Below are positions 43,256 to 51,621 of a DNA stretch of 64,000 bases, one piece after another. Location: NCBI RefSeq assembly GCF_042685265.1, contig NZ_JBHUMX010000044.1; one strand, written 5' to 3'. A model generated the notes under the pieces. The model saw only the letters and a program-made list of their open reading frames with translations. It was not told where the DNA came from and did no database searches. Within the stretch, counting starts at the first letter, position 1. The number at the start of each line of letters is the position of its first letter. The translations under genes were made by a program, and so were the position numbers. Source of the DNA: Oceanobacillus_B kapialis. Its GTDB lineage: Bacteria > Bacillota > Bacilli > Bacillales > Amphibacillaceae.

Positions 43256-44800
43256 CTATTTATTCATCTTTTTAACCATCTCTCTTTGCCAAATCAATCC
43301 CTGCTCAATCGCCATCTTTCTAGCTACTTTTGGCGCATTCCATAATGGCGGAAGAAGAAGTAGGGATACTGGTACCGCAGTGATGACAATCGAATTTTGG
43401 ATAGAAGAGATGCTATCTTCCCCAATGGAAAGAATAACAGCAGTTGTTAGCCCAAAGATTGCCGCCCAAAACACACGCAACCACCTTCTAGGGCTATCAT
43501 TCCCTGTAAGCGTAGCGGCCACAGTATACGACATCGTATCCACCGTTGTCGCAACAAAGACAATGGATACTATTAAAAATCCTAACCCTATCCATGTTCC
43601 TAGTGGCAGTTGATCGGTGATCGCCATTACAGCTGCAGGCATACCACCATCATTCAACGCGTTTGAAATAGAACCTGGCTTCTCTACTTCAAAAAAGATT
43701 CCTGTTCCACCGACAATAGAGAACCAGAAATTATTCACGATTGGTGCGACGATGGAGACCGCAATAATTAATTCACGAATGGTTCTTCCTCGGGATATTC
43801 TGCTAATAAATACGATTAACATTGGAGCATAGCCGATAAACCAACCCCAGAAGAATATCGTCCATGCACCTAACCATGCATGATCCGAACGAAACAGACT
43901 CATGGTAAAGAAGTTTTGTATATGATGACCTGTACCACCAACAAAGCCATCTAAAATAAACATAGTCGGTCCTATAATTAATACAACGATTGCTAAAAAT
44001 ATAGTAAGGCCAACATTATAACGGCTAAGCGTTAAAATACCTCTATCTACTCCTGTTGCAGCAGAAATAGCCGCAATCACCGCTAACCCTATGACAACCA
44101 CAATGCTTACAGTTAGCGTATTGGGTACATCAAATAGGTGGTGTAGCCCATAGGATATTTGCAGGCCAAGAAATCCTAACGGGCCAAGCGTCCCTGCAAC
44201 CGTTGCAATAACGGAAAAAATATCTGCTGAGGATCCAAGAATGCTTTTATGGTAAATTTTCTCTCCGAAGATGGGGTAGAGTAACCCTCGGGGGCGCAAA
44301 GGAAATCCTCGATTGTAATGTACATACATCATAACAATCGTTGCAAGTGTACCTAGAATAGCCCAGGCCGTGAATCCCCAGTGCATAAAAGATTGTGCTA
44401 ATGCGGCGTTAATATTGTTAAACTCTCCTCCACCAAATAAGGGTGGTGTGGTCATAAAATGATACATTGGCTCTGAAGCAGCCCAGAAGACACCTCCACT
44501 TGCCAATAGGGTTACTAAAATCATTGCAACCCAACGGAAATAACTGTACTTTGGTTTATCCTGTTTTCCTAGTCTTACTTTTCCATACTTAGATATAGCT
44601 AAACCTAATCCAATAAAAAAGTTCCCTAACAGCAGCAACTGCCAGTAAGCACCAAAAAATGTTGCAGAGTAGTCAAATAGACTATTGATGGCATTACCAA
44701 CCATTTCACTATTGATTAATGAAAGTACAATAAATGCAGTTAGAAAACCACCACTAATGATGAAAACTGGCCAGTCTAATTTCTTTAATTCACGCTTCAC
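43256..44800 (-). CDS. BCCT-family transporter 2, variant sodium-motif
   Basis: A 514-residue BCCT carrier with 12 helices. In the helix where carrier 1 has AGMGMGLVFW this one reads LASGGVFWAASEPMYHF, so the Gly-x-Gly-x-Gly segment is not conserved. The box region is TIFFWGWFIGYAPMLIVFIS. Such changes are seen in carriers with altered sodium coupling or other trimethylammonium substrates; the substrate here is open. The start is GTG, and its ribosome-binding site lies in a perfect short hairpin (44808-44825). Confidence 0.85.
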   Translation of the reverse strand: MKRELKKLDWPVFIISGGFLTAFIVLSLINSEMVGNAINSLFDYSATFFGAYWQLLLLGNFFIGLGLAISKYGKVRLGKQDKPKYSYFRWVAMILVTLLASGGVFWAASEPMYHFMTTPPLFGGGEFNNINAALAQSFMHWGFTAWAILGTLATIVMMYVHYNRGFPLRPRGLLYPIFGEKIYHKSILGSSADIFSVIATVAGTLGPLGFLGLQISYGLHHLFDVPNTLTVSIVVVIGLAVIAAISAATGVDRGILTLSRYNVGLTIFLAIVVLIIGPTMFILDGFVGGTGHHIQNFFTMSLFRSDHAWLGAWTIFFWGWFIGYAPMLIVFISRISRGRTIRELIIAVSIVAPIVNNFWFSIVGGTGIFFEVEKPGSISNALNDGGMPAAVMAITDQLPLGTWIGLGFLIVSIVFVATTVDTMSYTVAATLTGNDSPRRWLRVFWAAIFGLTTAVILSIGEDSISSIQNSIVITAVPVSLLLLPPLWNAPKVARKMAIEQGLIWQREMVKKMNK

Positions 44801-44807
44801 GCTTTTC

Positions 44808-44825
44808 CTCCTAATTTTTTAGGAG
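44808..44825 (-). promoter_or_regulatory. Hairpin covering the ribosome-binding site of BCCT gene 2
   Basis: The minus-strand sequence CTCCTAA-aaaa-TTAGGAG forms a 7-bp perfect stem whose right arm is the Shine-Dalgarno sequence of the GTG start at 44800. It could reduce translation until melted. Confidence 0.5.
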
Positions 44826-45065
44826 CAAGTGTCTAAAATTGGTTTAAAGCTTTGTCATTTGAGACCGTTGGATGGAAGTTGACTATTATGAACTTCATAA
44901 TAACCCTGACGATATACCATCAGCTTGCCCTTTTTATAACACAGCTCAACATTATAGGTTAATTTTCCTGATTGGTCAAAATATTACTACATCTCTCTTG
45001 CATGCTTCTCCACTAATTTTCCCTTTATAGCAGTTCATAGTCCACTTTTAAATTTATTTTCGCAT

Positions 45066-45887
45066 TTATTCGTTTACAATTTCCTCAACCGTCTGTTCCA
45101 CTTCATTTCGAGACATTTTCTCTTTCCCATCCTGCATCGCTTTTAAAGTTCTTTTTGCTAGTGCTAAAGGAATTTTACAAAAATGCAAAATGTGGCGAGT
45201 TTCAATAGATTTTATATATATATCGGCTTTTGCAAGATTATTACTGGCATACGTAAACAAATCCGCTCGCTTCCATCCATCTGGTATAAAATGCACTCCA
45301 CGTTCGGCATCTTCTTCTTGGTTACGTAGCATGTTTACAGCCTGAAGACCTCTGCCATAACCAATTGCCAAGTCTCTATCTGTTACCGTCCCATCATACC
45401 ATTCCCAGATATCAGACAGCATGACCCCAACCAGACCTGCAACATAGTATGTATAATCATCCAAGTCTTCTTCTGTATGTACCACCCAGTCTCGCTTAGC
45501 CCAATCTGCCATCCCTTTTGCCATAATACTAGTGGATTCCAGTACCTTACCCACAATGCCAGTTGGACATACTTCAATCCATTCCCCTAATCTTAAGGTT
45601 ACCTCAGGTAAGATCGTCTTATACGGCTCAAGCAACTCGCTGTATGCTTGCTTATCGAATCTATCTAATAATAAAAGGGAACTGATTTTGTTTAGTAACA
45701 CATGTTTCGTGTCGTTATCCAGTGCTTCATGATCTTCTATTTCATCAATGGCCCGCATGCATAAATAAGCGGAACCAACCGCCATTTTTAATGGTTGCTT
45801 TAAAAGGGTGATCGGTATGTAAAATGTTCTGCTTGTTTCTTTTAAAACGCGCATGGCGTCTTTTTCTAAACTTGTCTTCTTAATCAA
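45066..45887 (-). CDS. YisP-like squalene/phytoene-synthase-family protein
   Basis: A 273-residue protein with the all-alpha squalene/phytoene synthase fold. The first Asp motif is YLCMRAIDEIEDHE. The second region reads NMLRNQEEDAERG, where real synthases have a DxxxD motif beginning with Asp; the first Asp is Asn here. B. subtilis YisP has a comparable defect and works as a farnesyl-diphosphate phosphatase linked to membrane microdomains. The start is TTG with GGGAGG 8 bases upstream. The gene is monocistronic and no carotenoid genes are close. Confidence 0.82.
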   Translation of the reverse strand: MIKKTSLEKDAMRVLKETSRTFYIPITLLKQPLKMAVGSAYLCMRAIDEIEDHEALDNDTKHVLLNKISSLLLLDRFDKQAYSELLEPYKTILPEVTLRLGEWIEVCPTGIVGKVLESTSIMAKGMADWAKRDWVVHTEEDLDDYTYYVAGLVGVMLSDIWEWYDGTVTDRDLAIGYGRGLQAVNMLRNQEEDAERGVHFIPDGWKRADLFTYASNNLAKADIYIKSIETRHILHFCKIPLALAKRTLKAMQDGKEKMSRNEVEQTVEEIVNE

Positions 45888-46025
45888 GGTGTTTTCCTCC
45901 CTTATTTCCTTGATGTATTATAAGTATAACAACCCTGACATGCTTACGCCACTATCCATATCGCTTCTGGTAAAGTAGAAGGCTCTCCCCCCTAATAACA
46001 TCAGTCAATCCCCCCATTGTCTATA
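45888..46025. other. Intergenic sequence without recognised features
   Basis: This is the first part of the gap between the YisP-like and AhpD-like genes. I see no gene or clear RNA structure here. A shortened interspersed repeat follows at 46026-46075. Confidence 0.4.
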
Positions 46026-46075
46026 TGAAATAAAACTTTACTTGGCGGTGACTTTACTGCCAGTTAAGGCGGAAT
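46026..46075 (+). repeat. Interspersed hairpin repeat, internally deleted copy C
   Basis: It keeps the opening (AAATAAAACTTTACTTGGCGG) and closing (ACTTTACTGCCAGTTAAGGCGG) blocks of the element at 49601-49716 and lacks the central G/C-run hairpin. CTTTACT and AGTTAAG still form a small stem. Confidence 0.65.
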
Positions 46076-46252
46076 AGAGATTATTGCTAATTCCATAATT
46101 TCACACACATAATTTTCCCAATGCCTAGAAAAATATAAAGTGAAAAAGAAGATTATCTGCGACATACAGGCTGTCCAATGTACTTCCTGCCAAACAGTTT
46201 AGCATATTCGCACTTATATGGCGTATTTAGCCTGCAAAATGGAGGGAAAATA

Positions 46253-46621
46253 ATGGAATCACATGAAACGGAACTAGTAAATTATTTTGACCAATCAATT
46301 CTTGAGTTTAAAGAGGGAACAAGTCGCTTTGAAGCAAAGCTTCCTAAGGTAACAAAAGGATATTTCGAATTTACAGAAGCTTGCTTTGAAAAAGGGGCTT
46401 TAGCAAAGAAGGAAAAGCAGCTAATTGCACTTGGTATTAGCATTTATGCACAAGATGAATACTGCATCATGTACCATGCAAAAGGTTGTGTCGAAAATGG
46501 CGTTTCAGAGGAAGAGTTCATGGAAGCAGTGGGAGTAAGCGCAGCGATAGGTGGCGGCGCAGCATTTGCACAAGGAGTCACCCTGGCAATGGACACCTTT
46601 GATTATTATTCCCAAAACTAA
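46253..46621 (+). CDS. Carboxymuconolactone decarboxylase / AhpD-like protein
   Basis: A 122-residue all-helical protein of the CMD/AhpD family. The core KEKQLIALGISIYAQDEYC is followed by IMYHAKGCVENGVSEEE. The usual CxxC is replaced by Cys...His...Cys spacing (CIMYHAKGC), as in non-AhpD members. It may be a peroxidase-like or hydratase-like protein; activity is unproven. The ATG at 46253 is chosen over 46178 because of GGAGGGAAAAT directly upstream. Confidence 0.8.
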   Translation: MESHETELVNYFDQSILEFKEGTSRFEAKLPKVTKGYFEFTEACFEKGALAKKEKQLIALGISIYAQDEYCIMYHAKGCVENGVSEEEFMEAVGVSAAIGGGAAFAQGVTLAMDTFDYYSQN

Positions 46622-46661
46622 TAAACGTGCTGAATCCGTTCTAAAAATAGTTCCCAAAGCA

Positions 46662-46697
46662 AAAAGCTGTCAAAAGGGTACCTTCTTGACAGCTTTA
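46662..46697. terminator. Bidirectional terminator
   Basis: AAAGCTGTCAA-aaGG-gta-CCTT-cTTGACAGCTTT lies between convergent genes. Confidence 0.85.
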
Positions 46698-48188
46698 CAT
46701 ACCTTGCACAAATGAGCCGCTTTCATTGTACACATAGTATTGATTTTTTCCTTTTTGCTTGGAGGCATATAAGGCAATATCTGCTTTTTTATATAGTGTA
46801 TCAATATCTATGCCATCCTTTGGTGTGATGCTAATTCCGATACTCGCTGTCAACGGGATACCGCTGACATCTGTAACAGATTGAAACAGATGTGAAATAG
46901 CATTTAGAAGCTTCTCTGCTACATCGGCCGACTCCTCCACTGTACTATTCGGTAACAAGACGATAAACTCGTCTCCTCCCATACGAATGGCCGTATCTTC
47001 CTGACGACAGTGTCTCTTAATACAAATCGCTACCTTTTTAAGTAATTCATCTCCTTTATCATGACCTAAAATATCGTTTACCTTTTTAAAATGGTCTAAA
47101 TCAATCATAAGTATGGCAGTTTCTTGTCGTTCCTTCATTCTTTTTTCCAAAATTTCTTCAAAGGCCGTGCGATTTTTCAATCCTGTTAGCCGGTCATGAA
47201 AAGCCATGTGCATTGGTCTGGCCACCCATTTTGAAATAAGTAAGGCAAGTGCAATAGTTACTAGAAAAACAATAGCAAGCTGCCATAGAAAAATCGTCCG
47301 ATTCTGCGATAAGATAGTACCCAAACTCTCGCGGTTATAATTAATCTCCACAACCCGGTTGGTTGAAATGCCTTGCTTGTTATCAGCAGCATAATAAATA
47401 TATCGATATAGGGCAGGCTTTCCTTGCCATTCACCTTCTACTTCAGTGATTTCCCCTGTGTTAATTGCATGATTAAATGCTTCCTGTCTTTTTAAAGGTT
47501 TTGAATGATTTTCCGTCATTGCTCCAAGCTTAAAGCCATCTGTATTTAACACATTTATCTCATTAATCGTATTATACCTTTTCTCCAAATCTTCTATAAC
47601 ACGAAGAAAATTAAACTCTTGGAAAATTCGCTCATCCGCTAAGGAGTAGCCGAGTTCAAATATGTAATCCTTGTCTGGCGTAGCCATATAGCTAAACTTC
47701 TTTAATTCGCCAGTTTTTTGTTGGACGTCCAGCCCGTCCGTTGTAAACTCACCAGCTTCTCGACGCTGGTCTAGTAAATTGGAAAAATCAGTACAGCAGG
47801 AAGCAAAGTCCAATCCTTGGTCTTCTTTAAAGCTTGTATGTATAATGACATTTTCATCATTAATAATATATACATCCATTCCGATTTCTTCTTTTATTGT
47901 TGCAAAATCCCAATCTTCAAAAGTCGGATTAGCTTGATAGCGTTCGATCAGTTCTTCTGTATGTTCCTTCATTTCCTCAGTTATTTCTTGGTCAAATATG
48001 GTATAGGCTTTATCGATTGTACTTAATGAATTGATCACAATATCTTCTGTCTGCTGAATTTGTGCTTGATTATTGTTAATTGCCTCTTCTTTCAGCTTTA
48101 AATAATCGATAATTGCAATACTGAATGAAATAACGAGAGCAAAAGTAATCATCGTAATAAACAGCTTAAATCGGAATTTCGCCTTCAC
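46695..48188 (-). CDS. Membrane-bound diguanylate cyclase (GGDEF)
   Basis: A 497-residue sensor enzyme making cyclic di-GMP. It has a first membrane helix (about 10-29), an extracytoplasmic sensing region of about 270 residues with a possible Cache-like fold, and a second helix (about 299-319). The GGDEF domain starts at DRLTGLKNRTAFEEIL. The active site GGDEF is intact (RMGGDEFIVLLP), and an RQED I-site five residues upstream allows product inhibition. No EAL domain is present. The ligand is unknown. Confidence 0.92.
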   Translation of the reverse strand: MKAKFRFKLFITMITFALVISFSIAIIDYLKLKEEAINNNQAQIQQTEDIVINSLSTIDKAYTIFDQEITEEMKEHTEELIERYQANPTFEDWDFATIKEEIGMDVYIINDENVIIHTSFKEDQGLDFASCCTDFSNLLDQRREAGEFTTDGLDVQQKTGELKKFSYMATPDKDYIFELGYSLADERIFQEFNFLRVIEDLEKRYNTINEINVLNTDGFKLGAMTENHSKPLKRQEAFNHAINTGEITEVEGEWQGKPALYRYIYYAADNKQGISTNRVVEINYNRESLGTILSQNRTIFLWQLAIVFLVTIALALLISKWVARPMHMAFHDRLTGLKNRTAFEEILEKRMKERQETAILMIDLDHFKKVNDILGHDKGDELLKKVAICIKRHCRQEDTAIRMGGDEFIVLLPNSTVEESADVAEKLLNAISHLFQSVTDVSGIPLTASIGISITPKDGIDIDTLYKKADIALYASKQKGKNQYYVYNESGSFVQGM

Positions 48189-48352
48189 GTCCCCACCTCT
48201 CTCATAAAAATACTATGCTAAATTTACCAAAAATTCAACTGCGTATAGGGAATAGTACCCAAATTTATTTAGAAATAACCTTATATTCACAAATTACTGG
48301 AAATACCTATGTAATTGATAGACCCTCCCTTGGAGATTAGGTGTTTTCCCTA

Positions 48353-48404
48353 CAAAAACCCCCCTGAATTTACGCTGCCATGAGCAATATCCAGGGGGGT
48401 TTAA
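48353..48404 (-). terminator. Terminator of the M20 amidohydrolase gene
   Basis: On the minus strand AAACCCCCCTGG pairs with CAGGGGGGTTTTT across a long loop. Confidence 0.8.
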
Positions 48405-48408
48405 TTAT

Positions 48409-49584
48409 TTAGTTTCTAGTATTTTGCAAAACAAGTCGAATGAATATCCTACCAATATCAAGCATAGCACGCTCGTCTACATCAAATTTTGGATGATGGT
48501 GTGGGTACACGGCATTTAGTTCAGGGTTTCCTCCACCTACCGTGAAGTAAACACCAGGTATTTCCTTCTGGTAGAAAGAAAAATCCTCACTGCCCATCAT
48601 AGGCGTATGCTTAATGGGATAATCTGAACCGAATGTATCTATTACTATTTCTTCTACGTGCTTCGTTAGTTCCGGATCGTTCCAGATGGAAGGACAGTCT
48701 TTAACGTACTCAAGTTCAAATGTGGTACCTGCTGCCTCGCAAGTAGATTTCGTTATATGTTTCATTGCCTGCTCAATAATGGAACGGGCTTCCACATCAT
48801 AGGTTCTGACTGTCCCTTTAATTACAGCGGTATCTGGAATAACATTTGTTGCTCCCCCACTGACAAAAGAGCCTACTGTAACAGCAGCTGCTTGCTGAGG
48901 GTTCACCCTTCGACTAACAATTTGTTGCAAGTTAACGACTAACTGACTACCCGTGACTAAAGGATCTACAGTTAAATGTGGCTCAGACCCATGGCCCCCT
49001 TTTCCACGAATAACAATCTGGAAATCATCCTGTGCAGAGGATGCAAAGCCTTCTTTTACACTAAACGTTCCAAGTGGGTCTGTCGACATGACATGTGCAC
49101 CATAAATCACATCCACATCTTCCAAGCAACCATCTTCAATCATTGGCTTTGCACCACCAGGGGTCGCCTCTTCAGCAAATTGATGAATAAACACCACATT
49201 TCCTGGAATTTCTTCTCTAAACTTGCTTAACACATTTGCAACACCTAAAAGGGCAGCCGTGTGAAGGTCATGCCCACAAGCGTGCATGGCACCTGGGATC
49301 GTTGACTTATATGTAACCTCTTTTTCGTCTTGAATAGGAAGTGCATCGAAGTCGGCACGGAGGGCAATTGTCTTACCGGGCTTACCACCTTTTAGTGTTC
49401 CCACAACTCCTCTTCCCCCAACATTTGTCCTAACATCAATTCCCAAAGCCTCCAAATAATCGGCAATTTTTTGCGGTGTATGTACCTCTTGGTGTGAAAT
49501 CTCCGGGTGCATATGAAGATCCCTTCTAAAAGCCACTAATTCTGGATAAAGCTCGTGCAATAACTTATCAAGATTCTCCATCAT
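48409..49584 (-). CDS. M20D-family amidohydrolase
   Basis: A 391-residue metal-dependent amidohydrolase of the M20D group, which includes N-acyl amino-acid amidohydrolases, indole-acetyl-amino acid hydrolases and N-acetyldiaminopimelate deacetylase. Metal-site segments are MHACGHDLHTAALLG, QFAEEATPGGAKPM, YGAHVMS, a dimerisation domain (about 180-290) and MMGSEDFSFYQ. The ATG at 49584 has GGAGGT 7 bases upstream. It lies after the riboswitch-controlled carrier gene in the same direction, but a terminator and a repeat lie between them. The substrate is not determined; an N-acyl lysine/DAP derivative is a context-based guess. Confidence 0.86.
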   Translation of the reverse strand: MMENLDKLLHELYPELVAFRRDLHMHPEISHQEVHTPQKIADYLEALGIDVRTNVGGRGVVGTLKGGKPGKTIALRADFDALPIQDEKEVTYKSTIPGAMHACGHDLHTAALLGVANVLSKFREEIPGNVVFIHQFAEEATPGGAKPMIEDGCLEDVDVIYGAHVMSTDPLGTFSVKEGFASSAQDDFQIVIRGKGGHGSEPHLTVDPLVTGSQLVVNLQQIVSRRVNPQQAAAVTVGSFVSGGATNVIPDTAVIKGTVRTYDVEARSIIEQAMKHITKSTCEAAGTTFELEYVKDCPSIWNDPELTKHVEEIVIDTFGSDYPIKHTPMMGSEDFSFYQKEIPGVYFTVGGGNPELNAVYPHHHPKFDVDERAMLDIGRIFIRLVLQNTRN

Positions 49585-49600
49585 TTTTTCTACCTCCATC

Positions 49601-49716
49601 ACAAAGTGAAACTTCACTTGGTGGGGGGTTCCCTCTCTCCCCCAGCAAATGTTAGTTGAAATAATCGGCCTTTACTGGCAGTTGATCCCCGGGGGCTTTC
49701 TGCAAGTTAAAGCCGG
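49601..49716 (+). repeat. Interspersed hairpin repeat, copy B (longest)
   Basis: It opens with the palindrome AAGTGAA-AC-TTCACTT, continues with GGTGGGGGG...CCCCC, GCAAATGTTAGTTGAA, and closes with a second arm pair (GGCCTTTACTGGCAG / CTGCAAGTTAAAGCC). Copies A (2036-2126) and C (46026-46075) share these blocks. It lies between the amidohydrolase and carrier genes. Confidence 0.75.
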
Positions 49717-49738
49717 AAAAACTATTTTTAAAAATTTT

Positions 49739-49763
49739 GGGCTCCCTCGTTAAGGAAGCCCGT
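49739..49763 (-). terminator. Terminator after the YfcC-type gene
   Basis: On the minus strand GGGCTTCCTTAACGAGGGAGCCC is followed by AAAATTTTT. It lies between the carrier and amidohydrolase genes and may reduce read-through. Confidence 0.7.
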
Positions 49764-49773
49764 TTCAAACCTT

Positions 49774-51171
49774 TTACCAAATAAATAGATGTGCAATGGT
49801 TACAAAAATAGCACCAAGTGCATATTGAATAAGGATTAATGGCCAAATCCATTTTATCCATTTTACATAGGAAATACGAGCAATTGCCAAGGCTGCCATT
49901 AACACTCCAGCAGTCGGTGCAAAAATGTTAGAAATACCGTCACCAAACTGGAATGCGAGTACTGCTGTCTGGCGATCAACACCAAGCAAATCACCCAGAG
50001 GTGTCATGATTGGCATACTTAGTGCAGCTTGTCCACTACCTGATGGCACAATAAAATTCAACGCACTTTGTGTTAAGTACATTCCAATGGCTGATAGGCC
50101 TGATGGCAATCCAGAAACAACATTGGAAACTGCGTAAAGAATTGTATCAATCGTGTTGGTTTCCTGCAAGACAACCAAAATAGCGTACGCAAAACCTACA
50201 ACTAGCGCTCCTAACACTAGCTCCTCACAGCCTTTTACGAAGGACTCAGCTATTTTGTTCATTTTCATTTTACCTACTACTCCAATTAAAACACCCATTA
50301 GCAGGAATAAACCAGCTATCTCTGTAATATACCAGCCTTGTAATGTTACTCCAAGGGCAAGTCCAACAAGAGTTAAAATTAGAATGGCTAAAATAACAAT
50401 TTGCCTTTTCGACAGCGTCGGTTGGTCAAGGGCGTTTGTTTTTTCCCTTTTCTGGTCTTCCTCATACACAATGCTTTTTAATGGGTCGTTTTTAACCTTG
50501 CGGGCATAAATCATTACATAAGCAATGCTGACTCCAAGATACACGAGCCAAAAAATAAACCTAACACTCATTCCTGAGAATGTTGGTAGCTCTGCGATTC
50601 CCTGTGCCACCCCCACAGTGAATGGATTCATAAATGCAGCCGTAAAACCTGAATAGACTCCAACGAGGATGGCAGCAGTACCAACAATGGAGTCAAACCC
50701 CATCATAAGCGCAACAGGAACCATGATCAGTATAAATGGAATGGCTTCTTCCGCCATACCAAAGGTAGCACCAGCAACAGAAAAGAATAGCATAACAACG
50801 GGTATAATCCATAATTCTTTTCCTACTAATTTTTTAGATAATGAGCCAAAGGCGCTTTCTAGTGTGTTGGTCGCACGAAGAATGCCAAAAGCCCCTCCTA
50901 CAAGAAAGATAAAGAATATAATTTCGGAAGCCTGCACCATTCCTGTATGTATGGTTTGGAAAATATCAAAAAAACCGATTGGACTAGCATCCACACTACT
51001 GTATGTCCCATCAACTACAACGGTTCTGCCATCTGCATTAGTCTCTCTTTCAAACTCACCCGCAGGAATGAAGCACGTAATGGCGGAAACAAGTATGACA
51101 AATCCAAACAGAATAATAAATACATGTGGAAATTGGAACTTCTTCTTAGAGGTTGATACTTCGTTGGACAT
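49774..51171 (-). CDS. YfcC-family basic amino acid/dicarboxylate-type carrier
   Basis: A 465-residue membrane protein with about 12 helices of the YfcC (DcuC-related) family. The N-terminal segment LVSAITCFIPAGEFER, a re-entrant-type loop GMAEEAIPFILIMVPVALMMG and SALNFIVPSGSGQAALSMP are typical. The AGGGAG ribosome-binding site precedes the ATG. A lysine riboswitch with its own promoter and terminator lies immediately upstream, so lysine represses it. I infer that it imports lysine or a lysine precursor/derivative. Family-based annotation alone would not give this. Confidence 0.85.
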   Translation of the reverse strand: MSNEVSTSKKKFQFPHVFIILFGFVILVSAITCFIPAGEFERETNADGRTVVVDGTYSSVDASPIGFFDIFQTIHTGMVQASEIIFFIFLVGGAFGILRATNTLESAFGSLSKKLVGKELWIIPVVMLFFSVAGATFGMAEEAIPFILIMVPVALMMGFDSIVGTAAILVGVYSGFTAAFMNPFTVGVAQGIAELPTFSGMSVRFIFWLVYLGVSIAYVMIYARKVKNDPLKSIVYEEDQKREKTNALDQPTLSKRQIVILAILILTLVGLALGVTLQGWYITEIAGLFLLMGVLIGVVGKMKMNKIAESFVKGCEELVLGALVVGFAYAILVVLQETNTIDTILYAVSNVVSGLPSGLSAIGMYLTQSALNFIVPSGSGQAALSMPIMTPLGDLLGVDRQTAVLAFQFGDGISNIFAPTAGVLMAALAIARISYVKWIKWIWPLILIQYALGAIFVTIAHLFIW

Positions 51172-51240
51172 TTTGTAAAACTCCCTTTCTCTTAATTAAA
51201 ATACGAGGGAGGTACATGGAGATAAGTGAAAAATGTACGC

Positions 51241-51486
51241 AAAAAGGCAATGATAGAAAATAACCTACCATTGCCACTACAATTAATATACGTTATCCTC
51301 CATTTCGATCAGTAGTTCTCCATGCACAATCCCTTTAGCATGACAGTATGTCCCCTATTTGAAAACATACCAGCAATAATAAGCTTGACTCTTATTACGC
51401 TTCGGCCAGCAACCCTTTTATCAATACTCAACGATGTCATACTCCTATTGACTACTCATGTTGCTCGCGCCTCTACCTCACCGATC
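51241..51486 (-). promoter_or_regulatory. Lysine riboswitch (L box) with terminator
   Basis: On the minus strand the aptamer (51486-51307) has the L-box core in order: GAGGTAGAGGCGCGAG, CATGAGTA, TAGGAGTATGAC, AAAGGGTTGCTGGCCGAAGC, TTGCTGGTATG, ACATACTGTCATG, and GCATGGAGAACTACTGATC. P1 is formed by GATCGGT and ACTGATC (7 pairs). A terminator follows (51275-51241): GGCAATGGTAG pairs with CTATCATTGCC, then T5. The gene start is 70 bases further on. Lysine binding should cause premature termination. Confidence 0.95.
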
Positions 51487-51514
51487 TGATAAGGTCTTTT
51501 ATGAAATTATCTTG

Positions 51515-51543
51515 ATTTTACTAGAATTCAATCTATTAATCAA
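51515..51543 (-). promoter_or_regulatory. Promoter of the lysine-riboswitch transcript
   Basis: On the minus strand TTGATT (51543-51538) and TAAAAT (51520-51515) are separated by 17 bases. The aptamer begins about 29 bases after the -10 box. Confidence 0.75.
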
Positions 51544-51621
51544 GGACAAATATGTTTTCGTTGTAGGAGAGGAAGAGATTGGTATACCATGAAGAAAAAC
51601 AGATACAAAGGGGTGAACACC

